64,000 nt of DNA from assembly GCA_029204225.1 (NCBI GenBank), contig CM055097.1, forward strand, positions 4,766,327 to 4,830,326, given 5' to 3'. The stretch's first letter is position 1. The number at the start of each line of letters is the position of its first letter. Position numbers and translations under genes: made by a program. Below the pieces are notes generated by a model. The model was not told where the DNA came from. It worked only from the letters and a program-made list of their open reading frames with translations, and searched no databases. Below, piece after piece: positions 55,563 through 64,000 of the stretch. The DNA is from Diphasiastrum complanatum. Taxonomy: Eukaryota > Streptophyta > Lycopodiopsida > Lycopodiales > Lycopodiaceae.

Positions 55563-57817
55563 GAATGAATGCCAAGCTCATGGAGATCCACATCCGCCAA
55601 CATGGTCAGGTGCAAACCATCGACATGTGTCAATTGCGTGCATTGCAACAATTCAATAACAAAGAGTCACCCCGCACCCCATACCAATAGAACATTGACA
55701 GGTGGCACTCAAACTGTTGGAGGTAATGGTCATCTTGTTATGTTGTCTATAATACTTCGGCCCATGGTACATGAAATATTGTTATAAATCCCTAAGTTAA
55801 AGTTAGTCAAGTTAATAAGAAGCTACATAAGAGCCCTAGTCAAGTGACACCTACATGGACAAGTGCCATTGCTACGGGTCAATAACAAAGGGTCACCCCT
55901 TGCTAGTAGAACATTGACATGTGGCACCTAAATGAACTATAGCTCTAGAACTGCGTTCCCGTCCCGTATAACCTCAGGTAAGCAATTACGTTCCCTTATA
56001 GATATGTAACAGTTTCACTTCCGATATCCCTTTTCGGAATTTGGTTCTAGTTCATTGCCCATAGTTTCATCATCATCTTTTTATGTCATGAATTGGTTCT
56101 CAATGTGAAATTGGGGTTAGTTGGCATCTTACCCACCATTCTTGCTATCTAATTAGATTTTGAGCAAGTCAAAGTGATGAAATGTAAGGTTTGTTCTTTA
56201 CTACTAGGACATCCCTACCCACTTCGTTAGTGGTCAAGGGTACGTGCAAGGAAGTGAGTAGAGATGAAATTCATGATCTAGGACTTTGTAGGTGGACTCC
56301 ATAGGGTTGAATATTTCACATCTCATTTGTTCTCTTGGATATTATCCTAGACATGACGTTGATATATAGAAACAAGGGGTAATATCTAGGGGGTAATTGG
56401 GTTTTAGCATTGTATCCAATGATGCATATGCTAAAGCACTAGGCCCATACTTCAACCTACACCTACTCTTGGGTGCTTACAAAGTGAGTAGCGATGTCGT
56501 AGCATTTGGTCCGTGCTATGCATGATGAAGTTCATGGTCTAAGTATTTGTGGGTGGACCTCAAAAGGTTGAAGACTACATATCTCCTTGTGCTGATTTCT
56601 ATCCTAGCCATAGATCTTCCCTTCAAGTCCATACCTCTTATCACCTGAAGCATGATGCCCTCTAGCAAGGATTTGCACCCTGTACCACAAGGACAATGCT
56701 TCACATGTAGATCATCTTTACGTCTATCATCCTTTTATAGCCTTGAACCATATGCTGTAAGGGCACTTAAAAATCAAAGGTAGGTAGATTAAGGTCTATC
56801 CTTGCTTGCTAAGAGGGCAATTCCAAAGCTAACACTAATTAAAGTTTTCATAATCGAGGAGACAATATTCTCCTTGCTTAATTGAACTCAAAAGCTTTTG
56901 GTTACATCCAATGGAATTTGTCTCTTTAAGCATTCAACATTTTCTCACTTGTTGTCATCCTCAAACATACCCTTCCTCCTCATCAAAAGTTCAATAATTG
57001 TTCTATTTGTTAGCCCTTGATCTCTCTTCTCTAGAATTGCCTATGGCTTATGTGGAACAAGGGTAGGTAGTCCTTCAAATTGCACTAACTTGATATCTGA
57101 TACTAAGTTGTGTCACTCTCTTCTCTTGCCTTTGGCGTATGTGGAACAAGGGTAGATAGTCCTTTAAATTGCACTAACTTGATATTTCATACTAAGTTGT
57201 CTCCCTTTTTAGTCAACTTTTCCTTCAATCTATTGATACAAAAGAGTGAGTGAATCTTTGTAGTTCAAATCGATATGCAGTTTCATTAATCTTTTTTATT
57301 CTCTTCTAAGGTCCAACAATACATTGGAAACAATTTATAAGCCTTTCAAGTTTTTGTCACTTGTGATTTTGTTGGAACTTTCAAGTAATCCGTTCTATCT
57401 TCCTCAAGATCTGTGGGAGATAATTTTTGAATGTCATTGACTTTGAAATTACTAAACTAGCTAAGTTTTGATATTGTATTTGGTAAGCGGTGGCATGCAA
57501 GTAAGCAACCCGCTATAGATTTTAAGTCATGTGTATAAGTTTGAGCATGAGAGTATGTCTCGTGTCTTAAAGGGGGAGAGACCATCAGTTGAGGGTCCTC
57601 TTATTACCTGTATGCAAATAAAGAGAATGGAGATTCAGTATTTGTGGTTGTGTTATGTGAATGTTGATTCCAGTTTTAATTCTCGATTTTGTAATAATCA
57701 GATAAGCACACTCGCTAATGAACCACAAGAAACTTCATTTACATTTGCATCCCCTAGTGCACATGAATTTTCATTACAGCCAAGATGTGACCCAACAAGT
57801 GAGGTGGAGAAGTCCAT
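55563..57817. other. no gene seen; two local duplications
   Basis: A direct duplication with a unit of about 92 bp lies at 57022-57115 and 57115-57202 (shared GTGGAACAAGGGTAG and AAATTGCACTAACTTGATAT). A more diverged pair lies near 56250-56360 and 56483-56600 (AGTGAGTAG-GATG, GGTTGAA). No domain was recognised; the frame from 57531 has none. Confidence 0.4.
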
Positions 57818-58742
57818 CTGGATGCGTTGCAAGGTGCCACCATTTTCAGTAAGATAGATCTCAAAAGTGGATACCATCAATTACGGATTCGAGATGAAGA
57901 CGTCCAGAAGACGGCCTTCCGAACCTGTTTCGGGCATTATGAGTTTTTGGTTATGCCATTTGGGTTAACCAATGCACCAGCCACGTTCATGATGCTCATG
58001 AACGATGTCTTGCGAGACTATCTGGGTAAAGTTTGTTGTCAATTTTATTGACGATATATTAGTTTATAGTAAAGCGGTTGAGGAGCATGGGATTCATCTC
58101 AAGGCCGTATTTGGCAAGTTACAAGCTTCTGTCTTGTATGCCAATGCTCAGAAGACAGAGTTGTGTAAGACTCGTGTCGAGTATTTGGGTCACGTAGTGA
58201 TAGCTGAGGGTATTTTGGTTTACCCAGCCAAGGTGGTTGTGGTTAAGAAGTGGCCGAGGCCTGCCGATATATGCCAATTGCAATCTTTCTTAGGCTTTTT
58301 AAAGTTCTATCGGCAGTTTGTTAGTTAGGAGTTATTCTTGGATAGCTGCTCCTCTAACGGACCAGTTACGGAAAAACAACACTGTAGTTCGGTGGGATGC
58401 TGAAGCTCAGCATAGTTTTGAGAACTTGAAGGAGTCGGTGGCCACGGCTCCAGTCCTCAAAATTGTTGATAATGTTAGCAAACTGAAGAAATGTTTGCAC
58501 GATGGCAATAGCCTGGTGGAAGGTCTAGTGTCTTTAGAGGAGAAAGACACCACAGGTCATGGGCCAGAAAGAGTCCTAAATCAAAGAGAACTACGATTGA
58601 GGAATCGTCTCTTTCAGGAATATCTAGTGGCTTGGAAAGGGCACCTTTATCTGATGCTACCTTGGAGACTCGCCAGGCGTTGCAGAAGTCTTACCCAGAG
58701 TTTGTCATCGAGGACCGACGACTTGCCAGAAGAGGGAAGGAT
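57818..58742 (+). pseudogene. internally deleted chromovirus: RT joined to a chromodomain
   Basis: RT starts [20 protein letters not shown] and runs through [21 protein letters not shown] frameshift near 58030 leads to [16 protein letters not shown] with the catalytic F-I-D-D intact, then YLGHVVIAEGILVYPAKV and QSFLGFLKFYRQF with a TAG at 58326. After WDAEAQHSFENLKESVATAP the frame passes straight into a chromodomain-type end (PERVLNQRELRLRNRLFQEY, LVAWKGHLY). RNase H and most of integrase are missing. The stop TAG at 58753 lies just inside the LTR. A PPT (AAGAGGGAAGG) precedes the LTR. It differs in sequence from the 37.6-44 kb chromovirus. Confidence 0.85.
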
Positions 58743-59230
58743 TGTTAGAGCCTAGTTACGTCTCTATCATGATCTCGGCACGACTGTTTACCAGAGGGCC
58801 TGAGGCCTAGTATTGGCAAGGGTCGGTGACCGACAAGGACATCTGTCCCAAGTTGGGACCGGTGCGTCACAAGCAGTGACCTGGTGTAACCGCCTGACAA
58901 GCTGTCAGAGATGATAATGACCGTCGGGATCCTAGCCGTCAATTACGAGATGCTAGCCGGCAAGTAGCTGGGGTGACCTAGCGGGTCACAGGTCTTTGAC
59001 GGGGCATGGCCCTATGAGTCACTTAGTATGCACAGGTCACAGGGGTCATGCATGCTAGGTGGACTGATCACCCACGATGCCATGTGCCAGTTGACAGGAA
59101 TAGCAGGTAAAAGGACTCAAAGAGGGGTCATTCGATACACCGGTCTTCTAGGATTCACGAGCTTGGAGAGCCTTACTTGTGACAACCATTGACCCACTTT
59201 GTGGGCACAGCCTGTGGATATGGCCTGGTT
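58743..59230 (+). repeat. chromovirus 3' LTR (right end not defined)
   Basis: TGTTAGAGCC directly follows the PPT. The block is GC-richer than its surroundings and rich in GGTCAC/GTGACC words. I see no matching 5' LTR in the window, so the end is a guess based on composition. Confidence 0.5.
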
Positions 59231-61180
59231 GGTTGCATTACAAGCATGTTCGACTTCGAATATTCGACAATCCATTGTTTTGAATTATATGTAATCCTTG
59301 TATGCTTGCTTTCACATTGTCTTTTCCTGCCATAAGGTGAGGTGGTTTTCCTATCTCAGTAAGCATGTTACTTGCATCCTGCAGTTTAGGATTTCCAGGC
59401 ACAGTTAGCTGCCAAAATTCTTCGCTCATTCGTCTTATGAACCATTGAAGCCTTTTAGCTCTTTGGTGTACAGTTTAACTTGCCTCTGATAATATATGCC
59501 TTCACTTAAAGTTTCTATGTAGTGGCTAAGATGAGGCTGATTGCACTTTGCAAAATGTTGCACACATGTCACTAATATTCTATTCTATATTGAATTTGCT
59601 CATTCACTATTGGAATCCAGAATACGAGCTGCTGCTTTATCCTTGCTCTCGAGCCACACAAGGAAACTATGTCTCTTTTTCCTCTCCACACCACCGTCCA
59701 TTGGCTCTTGTTGGCCACATCTTGTGTTCCTTGATTGTAACAAGCATGACAATGATTGTTCTACTTGCTTGACTGGACATGAGTGGGGCATGTGTCGCAG
59801 GTTGCTTTTAGTGGTCTTCAAGTATGGGCATTGACTTGACTTTCACACAACAAACATCTGATACCATCATTTGAATCATCATTATTATTATGTTTTCTTT
59901 CTTCTTGCCCACTGTCATTTGCTTCTTAGTCAACACTGGGTCTATCCAAGAGAATCCGGATTCTTTCGAAACCCATTCAGCAACTTATGCTTGGGTACTG
60001 ATGAGACATAAGCAATGCAGTTTGGCTAGAATTTTTTGTTTATTGAATTCTATATTTATGTTTTGATATAGATCCTTTTGATGTTTTTGGTTGCACGTAT
60101 ATTGTTTTTAAGCTTTACCTTAAACGTCACTGACTTCTCAGTATAAGTTTGTCAAATTGGATATTTTCTAATTTCACAGCTAGAAATACATTATAACTTT
60201 TTCATTACCTTGTTGTCATTGACATAATTTAGGCTTATTGTGCCACCATATTATAACTTTCATTTCTCTGTATTATATGCAATGAAAAGATGGGCTAGTT
60301 TTCATTGTTATTCAGCAGCTTAGTGGCACATCATAGCTTTCAAGATCACCCTTTACAGTTTGCCTCATTCCATTCAGAAAGCATTGCCATTTGCTGGTAC
60401 ATGGAAAATTATGATCATAAATAAGGGCTTGTAACAACAGTTCGATAGTTTGAGGTCTGAACTAGAATTCATATTTTCAGACAGTAAGCTCGACATCTGT
60501 TAGTTTGAAGTCTATTTCCTCCTTATATCAACAGATTTGTACTGGTTTCAACTTGAAGTAATACCAACAAATACTGATATTGTGTAGCTTTCCATTAATC
60601 ACCGTCCTGTTCTTCTATAGTAGGTCATGAAGAGCTTTGTATCTTAAAGGCGGCCTGAGCCAGTAAATAATTGCCAACTGTACCAGTGATAGCATGTCAT
60701 GAAACTTGAAGAAATTGGAAGCCTAACAAGTTAGCAAGCTGTCATGTGATAAAGCTTCACTTGAATTCCCTTAACCAGATCTTTAAGCGATATTCTCATT
60801 AAAAATCAGCTGGATATAGGAAGTTTATCGCGACTGAGTAAATTATGCGTGCATGAAGCAAGAAGAAGAGCCTCCTGCACACATGTCTATGTTTGCACCA
60901 TACACCCATCAATCCGATTTCAGGACAACTTGTGTGTGCTCAATAATAATAACATTTTCTGTTCTTTGGACGCTTAGCATTCAACTTGTGCGATATGTCT
61001 CCTTGCTGGTTACTTCCATATTTCAGCAATGCACATCACCAAACACAATATCACTTGTATTGGTGTTCTGATGCCAATGGTTTGCAGATCTACTGATTCC
61101 GTTTTCTGCTAGAAAATGATAGAAAGAGTTAGAAGGAGCCTTCCTTAGATTGGCGGGAATCGTATACTTCTTTTGGAATA
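59231..61180. other. low-repeat sequence, no gene supported
   Basis: It contains the second copy (59560-59860) of the diverged duplicate. Composition is close to plant intron or intergenic DNA. I found no exon pair with matching splice sites. Confidence 0.4.
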
Positions 61181-61300
61181 GCTGAAACAGGGGGTTCCGC
61201 CCCTCGAGAAACGGGGGGTCTGGGGGGCGGTAGCCCCCCGGTGGGGGGTTTGGGGGGCAACGCCCCACAATCGCTGCCGGTAGACCCCGGCCCTGACGGT
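61181..61300. repeat. GC-rich block with G-quadruplex motif and hairpins
   Basis: Four runs of six G (61213-61218, 61222-61227, 61243-61248, 61252-61257) with spacers of 3, 15 and 3 nt fit a G-quadruplex. GGGGGGCGGTAGCCCCCC (61222-61239) also forms a tight hairpin, and GGGGGGCAACGCCCC follows. The minus-strand frame here is proline/glycine-rich (PPNPPPGGYRPPDPPF), which looks like a by-product of composition. Confidence 0.7.
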
Positions 61301-61564
61301 AAGGCCTCTTCATGATTTGGCCTTCCAACTCCCTGAGTGAAAACACACTTTTTGGTGTTTCGCACCCGAAACAGTCGGCAAACTACACAGTTCAAATTTC
61401 TGAAACCATATGAAAATGCAGCCAGTTTTCTTAAACCATCTACTGATGTCCAGATTTCTAATCAATGTAGCCCGCAGCCATCTGAAACCAAGCAACAGAT
61501 CTGCATAACAATTGCTTTATTGATATCCTTTCACATGATACCCATATTGGCAACTATACAAAAA

Positions 61565-61630
61565 AAAAAAAAATTGCGTTCCGGGAAACCCTAATGGGAA
61601 ATCCCGGATCGCGTTCCGGAACGCGGACTG
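61565..61630. repeat. 16-bp perfect palindrome with related half-sites
   Basis: CGCGTTCCGGAACGCG lies at 61610-61625. Just upstream, GCGTTCCGGGAAACCC and GGGAAATCCCGG give further paired half-sites after a run of 14 A. A similar GCGTTCCCGTCCCG stretch occurs near 55953. Confidence 0.75.
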
Positions 61631-62074
61631 CAACCTTGGCTAGTCCATAAGGCTGTAATAATGGCTTTATATGTGGAGTGTGTGTGTTGCAATGCCCAAG
61701 CATAGTATATATGTAGCTGACCTCTTGATGACTGTTAATATTTATGTGATGTTGACATTGAATTATGAAGATTAGAAGGAGAATTTTCAAATATGATCAC
61801 TTATCTGGGCGGAGCTTATCCATCATTTTGCTTGTTTCCTTCAAACAGCAACTTGACCAGTGTTTTGCTTTGGATTCTAGAAGCAATTTCAGTTATTATC
61901 ATGAAAGTCTGCATTTGCGGTTGTGCACATGCAACAACTTTGTAGAAATTCTGTGGGCTATAACCTGATTGCAAAAGGATAGTTTGTGTATTTTCTCATT
62001 CAATGATTAACAGCGTAAGTATGTTGTATAGGACCATTTAACACTAGTTGATACGGCTGCATGTTGCTGTGCAG

Positions 62075-62184
62075 CTCCTCGTATGGCGGGGCTTCTCTTA
62101 AGATGCTTCACTTGGATGATGGAAAGTGACATTTTTGGGCTGATTTTCAGGCTAAAGCTTAAAAAAGATAATCTAATCACCAAG
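62075..62184 (+). CDS. weak candidate internal exon
   Basis: An acceptor-like TTGCTGTGCAG (ends 62074) and a strong donor (CAAG/GTAAGG at 62185) bracket 110 bp. One frame is open from the ATG at 62083 (MAGLLLRCFTWMMESDIFGL) through the donor. Another, from 62076, gives SSYGGASLKMLHLDDGK before a stop. No family is recognised. It could equally be chance. Confidence 0.2.
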
Positions 62185-62189
62185 GTAAG

Positions 62190-62865
62190 GTAATAATTGT
62201 TCTGAATCCATCATCTTTTTACCTTATTTGGAAAACCATATTGCTGTTAAATCCTCGTTTATCTGCAAAGTGTGAAGCTTATTTTATGAAGAAAAGTTTA
62301 TTGTCATCCTATTAACTGTAGTGTTTTTTGCAAGTTTCCTATCATGTTATTTCAAAAGAAATTGGCAATCCATTTGTGGTATAACAAAATGAGAACAGAC
62401 TATAAAATCTTTACTTATTAAAAGCATGATCAATTTACCAAATAAAATGGAAATTGAAATTGCAGATGGATGGAAAATGGACATAAAGAAACACTCATTT
62501 TTGAAGAGATCTTTTGAAAACCATGATAAGTAGGTTTGACCATTTTGCCCATAGCACATTGGCTATGACGTTAACGAAGATTCAAGGCTTTCTTTCTAGG
62601 AAAAATGAGTTGTGAGCAAAACATCACAACATAGCTCAAATAGAGAAAGCTTCATTAACCTCTTCTTATACCAAAGGTATTTAAGTCCATTGTGTACATC
62701 CCAGTATGACTATCATCAACTAGGAGCATATAAAAAATGTCTCTTGGTTAAAAGAACCCATGAATGAAACACATTCACAAATAAAAGTTTCAAAACAAAG
62801 TAGTACCCAAATTTGTTTCTCTACAAAGCTACAATAAGTTGTAAGAAATATCATGAACATGAAAC
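62190..62865. other. no gene seen
   Basis: AT-rich sequence without coding signals up to the start of the copia remnant. Confidence 0.4.
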
Positions 62866-62869
62866 TCTC

Positions 62870-64000
62870 TCACCCTTGAGTAACAATGAAGTATGATGAT
62901 TTATGCAAAAGTAGAAGAAACAACAAGTGTAGTGACATGTCTGGGATGTTGTGTGGAATGACATCTTCTATGGATGATGAAGCATTAGTAGGCTGCTTCT
63001 TGTTGCATCAAGAAATGGCCCTTGAACCTAGGCTAAAGCAATAGCCCATCGTTGATCTCTGATCATCTTTATCAAATGCCCAATCTGAATCTGAATAGCC
63101 ATCTAGCTAAAGATCACATTCATCAGTATATCCAATCTCATAGATCATTATGCTTCTCACATAACATAGAATCCTCTTGGCTCCCTTCCAAATGTGATTC
63201 AATAGCTTTACTCATGAATTGGCTTGCAATCCCAACCACATAAGCAATATCTTACTTTGTAGTTGTAAGGTAAATCATTCCCACTAATTGATGCTAGAGA
63301 GTCTCATGTGCAAATGAAGGACCATTATCCTTTGATGGCTTGTCTCTTGCGTTCATTCATGTGCTAATTGGCTTGCTTTCTTTCATGTTAAATCTCTTTT
63401 TTGTGCATACTTTGCTTGAGATATAAAAAAAACAATGCTTCCTTTCCAAACCTCAAATCCTAGGCAATATTGCAACATACCTAAATCTTTCATCTCAAAC
63501 AAGAAGTTTTCTCTTAACACAAGCAATAAGTTGCTTATTGTTTCCTATAGTGACCAAGTCTTCCACATGCAACACAACAACAAAGATTTCATGTTCTTTG
63601 AAGATATACAAATTGTAGTCAGACTTACTCTTTTCAAGCCCCTCCTTTGCAAAGTACTCATCAATTCAACTATACCAAGCCCTTGGCACCCTTTTGAGTC
63701 CTTACAAGGCTTTTCTAAGCTTGCAAACTAGGTGCTCTCTGCTTGTAATTTGAAACCATATTAACCTCCATATAATGGACATCCCGATCAAAATATGAGG
63801 CTAAGGCCAATACAGTCTTGATAGATGTCTTCTTAGTGACAAGTGAAAAGGCCTCATCATAGTCTTGCCCCCTTGTTGGGCATAATTATTTGCCACCAAC
63901 CTCACCTTGTATTTGTCCACACTTGGATTAGCATGAAATTGGTCCTATAGACCCACTATCTAGTCACAACAGCCCTCTTATCCGAATGCATGTTTGGTGG
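62870..64000 (-). pseudogene. Ty1/copia RT and RNase H remnant, runs off the window
   Basis: Read on the minus strand from the window edge it shows KVRLVANNYAQQGGK, YDEAFSLVTKKTSIKTVLAL, then, after a deletion, GLKRVPRAWYS and VVVLHVEDLVTIGNNKQLI; the YVDD motif reads HVED. Next are HQLVGMIYLTTTK, DIAYVVGIASQFMSK and RNase H pieces GYSDSDWAFDKDDQRSTMG and GYCFSLGSRAISWCNKKQPT, ending near 62890. Many stops and frameshifts separate them. This is a different, more decayed copia lineage than those at 19 and 29 kb. Confidence 0.8.

Noticed and set aside
61023-61395. Proline/glycine-rich minus-strand protein frames
   Set aside because: They arise from the G-run block on the other strand; there is no domain, start context or flanking coding signal.

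Overview
This is nuclear DNA of a land plant with a large, transposon-filled genome. The evidence is AT-rich sequence, Ty1/copia and Ty3/gypsy elements primed by initiator-methionine tRNA (TGGTATCAGAGC), a chromovirus with an integrase chromodomain, Mutator-like transposase remnants with a SWIM zinc finger, and short plant-type introns. I cannot place it further; a fern, gymnosperm or other large-genome lineage would all fit. I found no intact host gene, tRNA, rRNA, bacterial-type feature or CRISPR array. Almost every coding stretch is a broken transposable element, and long stretches between them hold nothing I recognise.

Layout. 1-7 kb: promoter-like sequence rich in CACACGTGTG palindromes, a copia-type LTR (2021-3118) and unassigned sequence. 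7.4-14 kb: three minus-strand copia remnants of related families (7.4-8.3, 9.7-11.4 and 11.6-14.0 kb) that keep gag, protease and at most the start of integrase but no reverse transcriptase, plus an unclassified coding remnant and a tandem repeat. 14-17.6 kb: a decayed plus-strand gypsy element (gag, RT, RNase H, integrase) with an LTR piece and a 33-bp tandem repeat in its middle. 18.2-19.2 kb: an unrecognised decayed gene with one intron. 19.2-21.2 kb: copia RT/RNase H with its 3' LTR, then a fragment of the 7-14 kb copia leader. 23.7-25.05 kb: a minus-strand, intron-containing decayed gene with a DGNHR motif. 27.1-27.5 kb: a tandem array of five GC-rich hairpins.

27.7-30.5 kb: a copia deletion derivative with LTR, PBS, RT, RNase H and a truncated LTR. 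30.6-32.3 kb: the N-terminal half of a Mutator-like transposase gene, cut at a CT microsatellite by a second copia element (32.3-33.9 kb) of the same LTR family as 2.0-3.1 kb. 33.95-35.93 kb: minus-strand gypsy pieces. 36.2-44.2 kb: the C-terminal half of a second copy of the transposase gene, interrupted in its SWIM exon by a complete-length 6.4-kb chromovirus that has both LTRs and a 5-bp target duplication (CTGGA). This is the clearest nested insertion in the window.

44-57.8 kb is mostly non-coding. It holds a promoter-like CpG-richer block with a (CT)53 microsatellite, a small MITE-like family, GC-rich hairpin blocks, an A-B-A' direct duplication and a perfect 23-bp foldback. 57.8-59.2 kb is an internally deleted chromovirus (RT joined to a chromodomain) with an LTR. 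59.2-62.8 kb is low-repeat sequence with a G-quadruplex-prone block, a 16-bp palindrome and one or two weak exon candidates. 62.87-64 kb is a minus-strand copia RT/RNase H remnant that runs off the window.

The most unusual items are the hairpin array, the two unrecognised intron-bearing genes (one with a ParB/DGQHR-like motif), the Mutator-like gene family with its nested chromovirus, and the recurring CACACGTGTG palindromes in LTR-like promoters.
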